Counted from the first letter of the stretch, positions 52,643 through 62,247 are shown. The stretch: DNA of 64,000 nt from Marinomonas sp. CT5 (GCF_018336975.1 NZ_CP025572.1:338528-402527); one strand, 5' to 3'. Notes: generated from the sequence alone by a model not told the origin. Made by a program: numbers and translations.

Positions 52643-53602
52643 ATGATGGTAAATCAAGTAAAAAAATGGGCATTTCTGCTGACAGCGTTTTGGTTGATGC
52701 TAGTACCTGTAAATCAGGCAATGGCTATGGACAATGACAGTGATGCTTATAGAGAGATTTCCCATGCCATGGGGAGTGCTAAGGTTCCTAAAAAAGTTTT
52801 GCGAGTGGTGACCTTGTTTCAAGGCGCAACGGATTCTGTTGTGGCATTGGGATTGACGCCTGTGGGGGTAGTGGATTCATGGGAGGAAAAGCCAACTTAT
52901 AAGTACTTGCGTAAAGCATTGCAAGGCGTGGCTCATGTGGGGTTGGAGACCCAGCCCAACCTAGAAGCGATTGTGTCATTGAAACCAGATTTGATCATCG
53001 GCACCAAGTCACGTCATGAAAAGATTTATCACCAATTATCGAAGATTGCGCCAACCGTAATGGCAGAGAATGTCTATGATTTTAAAACCACTTTAGACTT
53101 AACCGCTGAGGCTTTGAATAAACAAGAGAAAGGCAAGAAGGTTTGGGAGGAATTCCAGCAACGTATTTCGAACTTTCACCATGACATTAAGAAACGTCAA
53201 GCGAACTGGCCACTAACCGCAGCGATTCTGAATATTCGTGCTGATCATTTACGCCTATATTTGAATCAAAGTTTTCCTGGTGTGGTGCTAAAGGAAATAG
53301 GCTTTAAGTTTCCTATGCCGAATAAAAATGGTTGGGGAGTTAAGCTAAAAACCAAAGAAGCCTTGCCCAGTGTCGATGCCGATGTGTTTTTTATCATTCT
53401 GCATTCCAATGATGTGGCGGTGAAACAGAATTATGATGCATGGCGGAATTACCCATTATGGAAAATGCTCAAAGCGCCGAAAAACCATCAAGTGTATGAA
53501 GTAGACAATGTTGCTTGGTTGTTGTCGGGAGGCATCCTAGGGGCAAATCATATCCTTGATCAGCTGTATCAAATTTTCCAAGTACCTAAGGCTGAGCGCT
53601 AG
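52643..53602 (+). CDS. Iron-siderophore binding protein of ABC transporter
   Basis: 319 residues with a signal peptide ending near NQAMA. FecB/FepB-type layout: RVVTLFQGATDSVVALGLTPVGV, NLEAIVSLKPDLIIGTK, and the C-terminal ADVFFIILHS. Receives Fe-siderophore and feeds the two permeases that follow. AAGGA before the ATG. Operon binding protein-permease-permease-ATPase-FhuF, Fur-type box upstream. Confidence 0.92.
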   Translation: MMVNQVKKWAFLLTAFWLMLVPVNQAMAMDNDSDAYREISHAMGSAKVPKKVLRVVTLFQGATDSVVALGLTPVGVVDSWEEKPTYKYLRKALQGVAHVGLETQPNLEAIVSLKPDLIIGTKSRHEKIYHQLSKIAPTVMAENVYDFKTTLDLTAEALNKQEKGKKVWEEFQQRISNFHHDIKKRQANWPLTAAILNIRADHLRLYLNQSFPGVVLKEIGFKFPMPNKNGWGVKLKTKEALPSVDADVFFIILHSNDVAVKQNYDAWRNYPLWKMLKAPKNHQVYEVDNVAWLLSGGILGANHILDQLYQIFQVPKAER

Positions 53603-53609
53603 TACTTCT

Positions 53610-54620
53610 ATGCCTTTAATTTCAAGCCGTAAGTGTAAATGGGGACTGGTGGTTTTGTCCTTGCTTTGTCTGGCCCTTTCTTTTACAGGCAGTGTGGCTT
53701 ATGGACAATACGTGGTTTCAAGCAAATCGATTTGGTCAGCATTTTGGTCCTATGACCCGAACTCAATTGATCAGGTAATTGTCCGCACTACGCGTTTATC
53801 TCGTGCTTTGGTTGCCTGTTTGGTGGGAGCATCTTTGGCCGTGGCGGGCGTTTTAATGCAAGCATTAACCCGTAATCCTCTCGCATCCCCCTCCATTTTT
53901 GGCGTTAACTCAGGGGCGGTGTTTGCCATTGTTTTGTTTTCAACTTTCTTCTCGGTTACCTCTCTGACTACTTTTTTATGGCTGGCCTTTTTGGGAGCGG
54001 GTGTCGCTGGGGCGCTAGTCTATGGCTTAGGGACGTTAGGTCGGGATGGCTTGTCTCCAGTGCGTATTGTGTTGTCCGGTGCCGCGATTTCGGCGCTATT
54101 TATGGCGTTTACCCAAGGTATTCTGGTGATTGGTCAAGAAGGTCTGGACAGCGTGTTGTTTTGGGTGGCGGGTTCTGTGTCGGGCCGTGATTTGTCTATG
54201 GTCATGCCATTAATTCCGGCTTTTATTGTGGGTATTGTGTTGGCCATGTTGACGGCACCGCAGATCAATATTTTGTTGTCTGGTGATGACATAGCGAAAG
54301 GTTTGGGCCAGAACACAGTCTTCATCAAAGTCGTGCTTAGCTTATTGATTATTGGTTTGGCCGGTGGTTCTGTTGCATTGGGTGGTAGCATTGGTTTTAT
54401 CGGTTTGATAGTGCCACATATGGTGCGCGCTGTGGTGGGTCATGATCATAAATGGTTGATTCCATTAAGCGCGTTATGGGGCGCAATTTTATTATTGTGT
54501 GCAGATGTGGTGAGTCGCTTTGTGATCATGCCTGAAGAAGTGCCAATAGGGGTTACAACTGCTATTTTGGGGGCGCCTTTCTTTATTTATCTGGCACGCA
54601 AAGGTGGCAAGCGTGAGTAA
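53610..54620 (+). CDS. FecCD-family siderophore permease 1
   Basis: 336 residues from the ATG at 53610, just after the binding-protein stop; a longer frame overlaps that gene. Ten-helix FecCD protein: RLSRALVACLVGASLAVAG, LTRNPLASPSIFGVN, GFIGLIVPHMVRAVVGHDH. Works as a heterodimer with the next permease; overlaps it by 8 bp. Confidence 0.93.
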   Translation: MPLISSRKCKWGLVVLSLLCLALSFTGSVAYGQYVVSSKSIWSAFWSYDPNSIDQVIVRTTRLSRALVACLVGASLAVAGVLMQALTRNPLASPSIFGVNSGAVFAIVLFSTFFSVTSLTTFLWLAFLGAGVAGALVYGLGTLGRDGLSPVRIVLSGAAISALFMAFTQGILVIGQEGLDSVLFWVAGSVSGRDLSMVMPLIPAFIVGIVLAMLTAPQINILLSGDDIAKGLGQNTVFIKVVLSLLIIGLAGGSVALGGSIGFIGLIVPHMVRAVVGHDHKWLIPLSALWGAILLLCADVVSRFVIMPEEVPIGVTTAILGAPFFIYLARKGGKRE

Positions 54621-55644
54621 GTTTTTCAAGGTTCGACATCGCTTGTTTTCTTTTTCGACTCCGATTGCGTCTTTGTGGTCGATGCTTATTCTCTTTGTTT
54701 TCTTTTTAGCGATTATTTTTCTTTCTTTAACGTTAGGTAAAGAGTTTATTGCTTTGCCTGAGGTGTTTGCAGTGCTGTTAGGTCATGGTGATCAGGCTTC
54801 GCAGTTTGTGGTAGAGACACTACGCTTGCCTCGAATTCTGATGGCGGCGATGGTGGGAGCCGCTTTGGCCTCATCTGGCTTGGTGTTGCAATCTATGATT
54901 CGAAACCCGCTGGCTTCCCCAGACATTATCGGTATTACTGGTGGGGCTTCGGCTGCCGCCGTGGCCTTTCTATCTTTCTTTGCGGCGACGATGGGGATTG
55001 CTTGGTTGCCTATTTTTGCTATTGCGGGGGCATTACTAGCAGCCTTGCTGATTTATTCGTTTGCTTGGCGTCGTGGTGTAACTCCTATGCGACTGGTTTT
55101 AGTGGGTATTGGTATTTCTTCGGTCATGGGCGCCGTGACGACGTTTGTCATTGCCGCCAGCCCGCTTTCGACAAGTATCAGTGCGTATATTTGGTTGACG
55201 GGGAGTGTGTATGGTGCCAGCTGGGTTGAAGTACAAGCTTTACTGCCTTGGTTGCTGATGACATGGCCTTTGGCATTTTATGTGGCGCGTCGTGTGAATA
55301 CACAAGAACTGGGTGATTCACTGGCCACTGGGCTGGGTGTCTCTGTGCAGCGTTTGCGTTTAGGGTTGTTATTTTTGAGCGTGATAATGGCCGCTCCCGC
55401 GATTGCTTATGCTGGTGCAGTAGGTTTTGTGGGGTTGATCGCGCCACATATCGCTCGACGTTTTGTTGCTCGAAGCTTTGCGCTTTTGTTGCCAACCTCT
55501 GCATTGATTGGCGCTTGTTTAGTCATGTTGGCTGATCTTTGTGGTCGTTTGCTGTTCCAGCCTTTGGATATACCGGCAGGCGTTTTTGTGTCAGCTATTG
55601 GTGCGCCATTCTTCATTTATTTACTCTATCGACAGCGCTTCTGA
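54613..55644 (+). CDS. FecCD-family siderophore permease 2
   Basis: 343 residues from the GTG at 54613 (AAGG 8 nt upstream); an in-frame GTG at 54604 is possible. FecCD motifs RLPRILMAAMVGAALASSG, IRNPLASPDIIGITGG, GFVGLIAPHIARRFV. Partner of permease 1. Confidence 0.93.
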   Translation: MSKFFKVRHRLFSFSTPIASLWSMLILFVFFLAIIFLSLTLGKEFIALPEVFAVLLGHGDQASQFVVETLRLPRILMAAMVGAALASSGLVLQSMIRNPLASPDIIGITGGASAAAVAFLSFFAATMGIAWLPIFAIAGALLAALLIYSFAWRRGVTPMRLVLVGIGISSVMGAVTTFVIAASPLSTSISAYIWLTGSVYGASWVEVQALLPWLLMTWPLAFYVARRVNTQELGDSLATGLGVSVQRLRLGLLFLSVIMAAPAIAYAGAVGFVGLIAPHIARRFVARSFALLLPTSALIGACLVMLADLCGRLLFQPLDIPAGVFVSAIGAPFFIYLLYRQRF

Positions 55645-55671
55645 GTCGTTAGTCATTGGAATTTTTTAACG

Positions 55672-56532
55672 ATGAGTTTGTCTGAACAGAATTTATTAGA
55701 CGATAATTTATTGACTCCGTGCCCATTAGAAAGTGTGGCGCTGTCACTAGGTTATGAAAAAAAAATCATTATCCATTCATTGGATTTATCCATTAAATCG
55801 AATCAAATTACGGTACTGGTTGGCGGCAATGGCTGTGGTAAATCCACCTTATTAAAGTCGTTTGCTCGTTTGTTGAAACCCTCGTCTGGTCAGGTTCTTT
55901 TAAATGGCGCAGATATTCATGAATTGTCTGGAAAAGAGGTGGCTCGTAAGCTGGCGATTTTGCCGCAAGGCCCTGTGGCCCCAGAAGGCCTGACGGTAGA
56001 GCAACTCGTTAGACAAGGACGATACCCACATCAAAGCTGGCTACAAAGTTGGACGGAAGATGACGAGCGATTTGTTCACAAAGCCTTACAAGATACCAAT
56101 ATGACTGCATTTGCTCATCGCTCTATCGATGCATTGTCCGGCGGGCAAAGGCAGCGCGCTTGGATTGCGATGGCATTAGCACAAAATACGGATATTTTGT
56201 TATTGGATGAGCCAACAACTTATCTAGATTTAACCCATCAGATAGAGATTCTCGATTTGTTATTTGAATTGAATCGCACACAGAAAACGACCATCTTGAT
56301 GGTGTTACATGATTTAAATTTAGCCGCTCGCTATGCCCACCACATGATTGCGATTAAAGAAGGTAGAGTGTTTTGCCAAGGGGCTCCAGAAGCGATTTTA
56401 GATCATGAAATGGTAAAAGCGGTCTTTGATATGGAATGTCATATTAGTGCCGATCCCTTGTTTGGTACGCCCATGTGCATCCCTTACGGAAAAGGTCGCA
56501 CGGTGTTTGCTCAGGAAGATGAGCATGCTTGA
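55672..56532 (+). CDS. Siderophore ABC transporter ATPase (FecE/FepC type)
   Basis: 286 residues. Walker A GGNGCGKST, signature LSGGQRQRA, Walker B ILLLDEPTTYLD, switch LHDLNLAARYAHH. Its end overlaps the FhuF-like start by 8 bp. Completes the importer. Confidence 0.94.
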   Translation: MSLSEQNLLDDNLLTPCPLESVALSLGYEKKIIIHSLDLSIKSNQITVLVGGNGCGKSTLLKSFARLLKPSSGQVLLNGADIHELSGKEVARKLAILPQGPVAPEGLTVEQLVRQGRYPHQSWLQSWTEDDERFVHKALQDTNMTAFAHRSIDALSGGQRQRAWIAMALAQNTDILLLDEPTTYLDLTHQIEILDLLFELNRTQKTTILMVLHDLNLAARYAHHMIAIKEGRVFCQGAPEAILDHEMVKAVFDMECHISADPLFGTPMCIPYGKGRTVFAQEDEHA

Positions 56533-57331
56533 ACCTGATACCAGACAAGTACTGACTTCTGAAGAGTGGGATGCTTTAGCCACCTTTGGGCTTAAGTCTT
56601 ATCAACAAGATGAGCCTCTGTCTATCGATTCTAGCAAGCTATTGAATGATGCTTGGTGTTTAGACACTCTGCAAAAAATTATGCCCGAGTTAGGGGCGAC
56701 TAATATAAGGGTGACGGCTTCCTTAGTGATCAAGCGAGTGGCGTTTCTTACCCTTGCCCCAGTTTTATACGCTATGTCTGGGTTTGATAAAGGACTCGAT
56801 GTATCGATAGAAAACAGCGTCTTTGAATATCCGTTAGAAAATAAATTGTGGCTATCTAAAATGCCGTTAAAAGATACGTCGGTATCTGTTTGGCAAAACT
56901 TAGATAAAGAGGGTAGATGTGCGTGGCGAGAAGACATTCTGAACAAAGTCTTTGCCGGGCATTTAACTCGGCTGGTGGAGCAGATGTATCGCTTAACCAA
57001 AGTCTCTCGGCGCATCCTTTGGGAAAATGTCGCGGTACGGGTGTTTAGTATTTATGAACAGCGCATTTTGGCTAATGTTGCTGAAGAGAAAAGAGCCGTT
57101 GCAGAAGCGGATTATGCTTACCTTTTAGATAAAACAACCACTCAACTTTTTGGCTTAGATGAAAATCCGCTGACGCCTTTTTATCGCGACAAGCGCTTAA
57201 CGGAATTGTCTGATAAACCCATTCGTGTGCGTCGTACCTGTTGTTTTTATTACCAAGCCACCGAACCATCTGTGTATTGTGGCGCTTGTCCCTTGCTGTT
57301 TAAAAAGCCAAAGGCTTCCCCTAAAACGTAG
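56525..57331 (+). CDS. FhuF-like siderophore-iron reductase (2Fe-2S)
   Basis: 268 residues from the ATG at 56525 (AGGAAG 6 nt upstream). The C-terminal RTCCFYYQ...YCGACPLLF contains CC-x11-C-x2-C, the cysteine pattern that binds the 2Fe-2S cluster in FhuF. It would release iron from the imported siderophore by reduction. The four Cys are the only strong signature; the rest is divergent. Confidence 0.88.
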   Translation: MLEPDTRQVLTSEEWDALATFGLKSYQQDEPLSIDSSKLLNDAWCLDTLQKIMPELGATNIRVTASLVIKRVAFLTLAPVLYAMSGFDKGLDVSIENSVFEYPLENKLWLSKMPLKDTSVSVWQNLDKEGRCAWREDILNKVFAGHLTRLVEQMYRLTKVSRRILWENVAVRVFSIYEQRILANVAEEKRAVAEADYAYLLDKTTTQLFGLDENPLTPFYRDKRLTELSDKPIRVRRTCCFYYQATEPSVYCGACPLLFKKPKASPKT

Positions 57332-57345
57332 AGGAAGCCTTTTTG
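57310..57345. terminator. Terminator between FhuF-like and TonB receptor genes
   Basis: AAAGGCTTCC (57310-57319) pairs perfectly with GGAAGCCTTT (57333-57342), followed by TT. It separates two convergent genes; on the minus strand TGGCTTTTTAAA follows. Confidence 0.85.
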
Positions 57346-57355
57346 ATATGGTTTG

Positions 57356-59476
57356 TTAGAAATCCAAACCATAAGCCAATGTCAGAGTACGACCTCGCCC
57401 TTTGAAGTAGAAGCTGTCATTTGCATAAGCGGCTTGAGAGTAGTAAGTGAAGTAGTCTTGGTTGAATAAGTTAGCCACGGATACACTCATTTTCCCCACA
57501 GGAAGTTTATAACCCATGGATGCATCCACAAGTGTATAGCCATCAAAGTCGAGCTTGCTATTGTCAAAGCTGCGGCTGAAGGCGTGGCTTACTTGTAATA
57601 ATGACGATAGTTTTTCATCCCAGTTGGCCGTCCAAGATGTCACTAAACGGTTTGGTGGAATATCTGCTCCCGTTAGTTTTGTATCTACTTTGCCATCAGC
57701 ATCCGTATCGGATTTACCCTGAACATAGGAGTAACTGGCTTGTAATTTGTGCTCTTTATTGAGTTGGAAACCTAAGGACGCTTCAGCACCATGAATTTCT
57801 TTCTTCTCTCTTTTTACTACGTAGAGACCGTTTTTGTTCACAATGCGGCTACCCAAATCTGAATTGGATTGGTAGGCACTCAATTCAAAGTCGAATGCAT
57901 CGCGATTGATGCGGAAACCAGCTTCATAGTTGTCTGTCAAAATAGGAGACAGGTCAATTAATGTGTCTACATTTTGGTTGGCGGTTGACACTCCGCGCAG
58001 TATTCGACCCACATCGGGCATACCGAAGCCTTGGGAATAATTGGCAAACACACTCATCGTCGGAGTAATTTTGAAGACTGCTCCAGCGTTGTAGACAGTG
58101 TCACTAAAACTTGGGGAACCACCATTTACTAGAACTGAGGTGTCTTTATTTGTCGCCACGGTGCGGTAACTATCCACGTCTAATTTAGCGTGTTCGTTAC
58201 GGGCTCCCGCTTGTAGCGTTAAGCGTTCTGTTGGCTTGAATTCGAATTGTACGAAAGGAGCGTAGTTGGTGTATTCGGTTTCTGGTACATAGGTGCGGTT
58301 GGTTAAGATAAGTTCCTGACTGGTTGTATCACGTAACAAATCTAATCCAGCGGTGAGACTTAATGTATTATCCAATAGGCCGTTTTTGGTTAGGCTAAAT
58401 TTGCCGCCAATCTTTTTTGATTGGTTTTGGCTTTGATCATATAAGGTACCAACTGGGGCGATACTGACATCTTGGAAACTATTGGATTTTGAGGCGCCAT
58501 AACGGCCTTCAAAGTCTTGATGGAAGACTTGTGCTTTAAAGTCCATACCATCCAGATCACTGTCAGTATAAGTAAGGTTGGTGGTTTGCACGTCATTGTA
58601 AGGGGCGACGCCGTTTGGTGGTGTGCCTTTGATGGAGCGGGTTGGAACCCCATTATCTCTATCTCCGTCAACGCCAGTAAAGTTCATGCGACCTTTCATT
58701 TTGTATTTGTTGACTTCGAATTCCAGTCTTTGTTCGTCGCTCAACCAGTAGCCCAATTTGACAAAAGCATCATGGCTTTTTGAGTCCATGATGTCGCCGC
58801 GCACGGTCGCGGAACCTACATAGTCGTTATTAGCATCAATGTACATACCTTGTACTTCGTTGGTTAGACCGACAAGGTAATCGAAATCGCCTTGTGAACC
58901 TTCTGCTTGATAGCCAATTTTATAAGATAATGTGTCGCTGTTTATTTCTTCAGTCGGTGTGGTTATTTGTACATCAACATGTTGTTTGAGCTTGTTGGAA
59001 CGATTGGATTTGGTGATAAAGTTGATGATGCCGCCGGTTGCTCCCAAACCATGAACTGCGGTAGCGCCGTGGATGACTTCAATACGTTCAACCATAGATA
59101 GGTCGATGGTGTGGGCAGAACGGCTACCTTCACGAATGGGGTTGGACTGTGGCACGCCATCCACCATGTACAAAACAGATCGTCCACGAAATGTCTGGCT
59201 GCTGTTATTGAGTTTTTGTGTATTGGGTGAGTAAGCTGGTAATAGGTTAGATAAGGCTTGCGAGCTGTCTGTGCTGATTGCAAGTTGATCTTCTATTTGC
59301 TTTTGCGAAATGATAGTGACGACCTGAGGATTGTCTTCTTGTTTGGTGTTAGAGCGGCTGGTTTGAATCACCAACTCATCTAAATTTATAGACTGTGTGT
59401 CTGCAAAAGCGATTTGTGATGAGCCAAGAAGAAAAGGTAATAAAATGATGGTGCTGCGTATTTTTGTGGGAGACAT
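57356..59476 (-). CDS. TonB-dependent siderophore receptor
   Basis: 706 residues from the ATG at 59476; a TTG 30 bp earlier is possible. A signal peptide ends near IAFAD; the TonB-box-like SINLDELVIQTSR and a plug with RGRSVLYMVDGVPQSNP and GATAVHGLGATGGIINFITK follow, then a 22-strand barrel ending in an aromatic residue (YGLDF). It takes ferric siderophores across the outer membrane and passes them to the adjacent ABC importer. It lies convergent to that operon with a perfect Fur palindrome at its promoter. Confidence 0.95.
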   Translation of the reverse strand: MSPTKIRSTIILLPFLLGSSQIAFADTQSINLDELVIQTSRSNTKQEDNPQVVTIISQKQIEDQLAISTDSSQALSNLLPAYSPNTQKLNNSSQTFRGRSVLYMVDGVPQSNPIREGSRSAHTIDLSMVERIEVIHGATAVHGLGATGGIINFITKSNRSNKLKQHVDVQITTPTEEINSDTLSYKIGYQAEGSQGDFDYLVGLTNEVQGMYIDANNDYVGSATVRGDIMDSKSHDAFVKLGYWLSDEQRLEFEVNKYKMKGRMNFTGVDGDRDNGVPTRSIKGTPPNGVAPYNDVQTTNLTYTDSDLDGMDFKAQVFHQDFEGRYGASKSNSFQDVSIAPVGTLYDQSQNQSKKIGGKFSLTKNGLLDNTLSLTAGLDLLRDTTSQELILTNRTYVPETEYTNYAPFVQFEFKPTERLTLQAGARNEHAKLDVDSYRTVATNKDTSVLVNGGSPSFSDTVYNAGAVFKITPTMSVFANYSQGFGMPDVGRILRGVSTANQNVDTLIDLSPILTDNYEAGFRINRDAFDFELSAYQSNSDLGSRIVNKNGLYVVKREKKEIHGAEASLGFQLNKEHKLQASYSYVQGKSDTDADGKVDTKLTGADIPPNRLVTSWTANWDEKLSSLLQVSHAFSRSFDNSKLDFDGYTLVDASMGYKLPVGKMSVSVANLFNQDYFTYYSQAAYANDSFYFKGRGRTLTLAYGLDF

Positions 59477-59519
59477 TGAATGGACCTGATAAATAGAATT
59501 TTGCAAATGCTAGTGCATT

Positions 59520-59534
59520 TGATAATCATTATCA
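59520..59534 (-). promoter_or_regulatory. Fur box of the TonB receptor gene
   Basis: TGATAATCATTATCA is a perfect 7-1-7 palindrome and equals the core of the Fur consensus. It lies 44 bp upstream of the receptor start. Confidence 0.9.
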
Positions 59535-59572
59535 AATAAAAGTTTAATAAATCTATGCAATTGGAAAGAATT

Positions 59573-59600
59573 AGAAGAATAACCCTGGGTTTATTCTTCT
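59573..59600. terminator. Near-perfect hairpin after the allantoinase gene
   Basis: AGAAGAATAACCC (59573-59585) pairs with GGG-T-TTATTCTTCT with one bulged base. It follows the stop of the allantoinase gene (minus strand) and precedes the receptor promoter. No long T run, so weak. Confidence 0.5.
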
Positions 59601-59610
59601 AATGAAAAGG

Positions 59611-60537
59611 TTAAATTTGCGGAGGGTGTTTTTTAATCCAATGATCGGCAATGTCTTCGCGTCGTGCTATCCAGACATGGTCATGGGATTGCACATAGTC
59701 CAGAAATTTCTTTAGAGCCATGAAGCGACTTGGCTTACCAAGGGTTCGGCAATGCATGCCGATGGACATCATTTTCGGTGCGGTCGCTCCTTCTTCATAC
59801 AAACAATCAAAGTTGTCTTTTAGATACTGGAAAAATTCTTCACCGTGATTGAAACCGTATGGGGAAGAAAACTTCATGTCATTGCAATCGAGTGTATAAG
59901 GAACGATCAGATGCGGTTTGCTGCCGCCATTAGGGGTATCAACTTTTACCCAATAAGGGAGGTCATCACCGTAATTGTCTGAGTCGTATTTGAGTTGGCT
60001 TTGTTCTGCCACAAGGGCGCGGGTATTTGGCGAATCGCGTCCTGTGTACCAACCGGTCGGTTTAACGCCAGTGACTTCTTCGATCAAAGCAAGCGCTTGT
60101 TGCATGTGCTCGCGCTCTTGCTCGATTGGCATTTCTTGATAATGAATCCACTTTAAACCATGGCAAACTATCTCATGATGACCGTCGACAAACGCTTTTG
60201 CTACTTCAGGGTTGCGCTGCAAAGCCGTTGCAATGGCAAAGATCGTCAGGGGAAGTCCTCGGCGTTCAAACTCATTGAGTATTCTCCAAACACCAGTACG
60301 AGAGCCGTATTCGTAAAGTGATTCCATGCTCATGTGGCGGTCTTTGAAAGGCTGAGCGCCGAATATTTCGGATAAAAAAGTCTCGGCGTGTTCATCGCCA
60401 TGAAGAACGCAATTTTCACCGCCTTCTTCAAAGTTTAAAACAAATTGAAGGGCCACTCGGGCATTGTTGGGCCATTTTACGTTTGGTAATCCTTGGCGGC
60501 CATAACCTGCGTAATCGCGCTCTAGATAATGTTTCAT
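59611..60537 (-). CDS. puuE: Allantoinase of the PuuE/polysaccharide-deacetylase type
   Basis: 308 residues of the NodB-like PuuE family (equivalent of Klebsiella HpxB): opening YAGYGRQGLPNVKWPNNARVALQFVLNFEEGGEN, then EYGSRTGVWRILNEF, VCHGLKWIHYQ, GWYTGRDSPNTRALV and GMHCRTLGKP. It opens the hydantoin ring of allantoin to allantoate and is unlike the metal-dependent AllB. It is 39 bp after the racemase gene. Substrate assignment rests on the neighbouring racemase, GntR and NCS1 permease. Confidence 0.92.
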   Translation of the reverse strand: MKHYLERDYAGYGRQGLPNVKWPNNARVALQFVLNFEEGGENCVLHGDEHAETFLSEIFGAQPFKDRHMSMESLYEYGSRTGVWRILNEFERRGLPLTIFAIATALQRNPEVAKAFVDGHHEIVCHGLKWIHYQEMPIEQEREHMQQALALIEEVTGVKPTGWYTGRDSPNTRALVAEQSQLKYDSDNYGDDLPYWVKVDTPNGGSKPHLIVPYTLDCNDMKFSSPYGFNHGEEFFQYLKDNFDCLYEEGATAPKMMSIGMHCRTLGKPSRFMALKKFLDYVQSHDHVWIARREDIADHWIKKHPPQI

Positions 60538-60576
60538 GGTTTACGTTCCAGTATTTGTCATAATATTTTCAGCGGT

Positions 60577-61308
60577 CTAAAGGCTCCAATGAGCGTAACG
60601 CCCAATAAAAGCTTTGCTAACTCTTTGACCATATTGGCCTTTTTTAGAGGTTTGTAGCCCTAGTTGATGCAATGACTCTGCCAATTTTACCGCCGCGGAG
60701 ACCCCATCTATGATGGGAACGGGTAATTCTAAGGAAAGCTGTGCCAACAAATTCGACATGCCTGCACAACCAAGCACAACGGCTTCTGCACCATCTTGTT
60801 CTATCGCTGCTAAGCACTCGGTTTTTAGAAGTTGGTAGGCCTCAGGGTCTATGTTTTCTAACGCTAAGACCGGAATATCAGTCGCTCTAACGCCACTGCA
60901 ATGGTGTTTGTGGCCGTATTTATTGAGTAGATGCTCACTGGCTGGCAAGGTTCTGGATAAGGTGGTTACAACGCCAAAACGGTGGCTAATTGAGCTGGCC
61001 ATTTGAAACGCGGCTTCGGCAATACCTATGACGGGAGCGTCGGCCAATTCACGGGCGGCCTCCAAGGCTGGATCACCAAAACAAGCGATAATATGGGCAT
61101 CAACACCTTGCTGTTTGCCTTGTTCTATCAGATCAAGAAGTGCGGCACTGGCAATAACTTCATCAAAAGCGCATTCAATACTTTTGGGGCCATGCTCTGG
61201 CGTGCTAGCGATAATCTGTGTGCTGCCAAGTGCAACAGATTTGGCACTTAATGCCATAGCCTGCGTCATGTCGGCACTGGTGTTTGGATTGATTAGCTGA
61301 ATTAGCAT
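60577..61308 (-). CDS. hpxA: Allantoin/hydantoin racemase
   Basis: 243 residues from the ATG at 61308 (AGGAG upstream); an earlier in-frame start overlaps the GntR gene. Asp/Glu-racemase family with the paired catalytic cysteines Cys76 (HIIACFGDP) and Cys181 (VVLGCAGMSNL). It interconverts allantoin enantiomers for the allantoinase next to it. 7 bp after the GntR gene. Confidence 0.92.
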   Translation of the reverse strand: MLIQLINPNTSADMTQAMALSAKSVALGSTQIIASTPEHGPKSIECAFDEVIASAALLDLIEQGKQQGVDAHIIACFGDPALEAARELADAPVIGIAEAAFQMASSISHRFGVVTTLSRTLPASEHLLNKYGHKHHCSGVRATDIPVLALENIDPEAYQLLKTECLAAIEQDGAEAVVLGCAGMSNLLAQLSLELPVPIIDGVSAAVKLAESLHQLGLQTSKKGQYGQRVSKAFIGRYAHWSL

Positions 61309-61315
61309 GGGGCTC

Positions 61316-61981
61316 CTAGCGGCCAAATAGTCGATTAAAGTCGATATTCTCTTCGGGCTTACTTTCAAGAATTAGTGAAGATTTGATGTGTTGTAAGTGA
61401 TGTTGCATCCAAGTTTGTGCTTCAACCTCGTTACCTTGATCCAGAATATCTAGCAGCTGGGAGTGGTCACCACATTCACAGCCAACACTTCCTCGCGTGC
61501 CATAAGCGGCGAGGATTAAAGAAGATCGATAGCAGAGTTGTTCAACAAAGCTGGCCAGTACCTGATTACCAGAGAGCGTTGCCAGCTCATAATGAAAACG
61601 AGCCGTTAACTGAATGGCATCGGCTAGTTGATTGTCTTCTTCTGCCTGTTTCTCTTCTACCGTCATCGCTCGAAAGCGTTCAGACTGCGTTGGGTTCCAG
61701 TTCATTAAAAGCGCCGGTATAAGCTGAGGCTCAATTAAAATTCGACTGTCGAGCACTTCCGATGCTTCCGCTTCGCTTGGGCGACTTACATGGGCGCCTT
61801 TGTTTTTTTCGATCACCACAAAGTGTTCTAAAGCAAGTCGTTGTAGCACTTTACGAATGCCGGTTCGGCTTACGCCAAAGGCTTCTGATAGGCGGTCTTC
61901 GGGTAAACGCGCGCCTGGTGGCAGTTGATGTTCGACAATGGCTTTTAGCATTTGTCGATAAATGTTTTCGTCATTGGGCAT
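61316..61981 (-). CDS. hpxS: GntR/FadR-family regulator of allantoin use
   Basis: 221 residues from the ATG at 61981 (AGAGAA upstream); a longer frame starts in the operator region. Winged HTH (DRLSEAFGVSRTGIRKVLQRLALEHFV) and an FCD effector domain (DAIQLTARFHYELATLSGNQVL). Order hpxS-hpxA-hpxB, divergent from an NCS1 permease gene, equals the Klebsiella hpxSAB/hpxC layout. Two TGTATACA palindromes flank the divergent promoters. Confidence 0.88.
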   Translation of the reverse strand: MPNDENIYRQMLKAIVEHQLPPGARLPEDRLSEAFGVSRTGIRKVLQRLALEHFVVIEKNKGAHVSRPSEAEASEVLDSRILIEPQLIPALLMNWNPTQSERFRAMTVEEKQAEEDNQLADAIQLTARFHYELATLSGNQVLASFVEQLCYRSSLILAAYGTRGSVGCECGDHSQLLDILDQGNEVEAQTWMQHHLQHIKSSLILESKPEENIDFNRLFGR

Positions 61982-61996
61982 GATGTTCTCTATTAA

Positions 61997-62007
61997 CTGT
62001 ATACAAT
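61997..62007. promoter_or_regulatory. GntR operator copy 1
   Basis: CTGTATACAAT, with a perfect TGTATACA palindrome at 61998-62005, lies 16 bp upstream of the hpxS start. Matches the core of copy 2. Confidence 0.65.
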
Positions 62008-62218
62008 CTTCTGTTGAATATTGTTGATGAAATAATATAGCACGACAATTAATCTCAGGCATCCCAAATAAAAAAACCGTTCATTTTGCACAAGAATGGT
62101 GTGTGGGTATGGTTTTTTGGCTGGTAATGGTGCGGTTTTGTTGCGGCTTTTGTCCGATATGCTTATTTATTGCATAAATCATTGAGGTTCGAATTTTGGC
62201 ACGTAAATTGTATTTATC

Positions 62219-62230
62219 ATTGTATACAAT
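62219..62230. promoter_or_regulatory. GntR operator copy 2
   Basis: ATTGTATACAAT is a perfect 12-bp palindrome 17 bp before the permease ATG. It overlaps the ribosome-site region and likely blocks transcription of the permease. Confidence 0.7.
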
Positions 62231-62247
62231 CCAAAAGGAACCTAATT

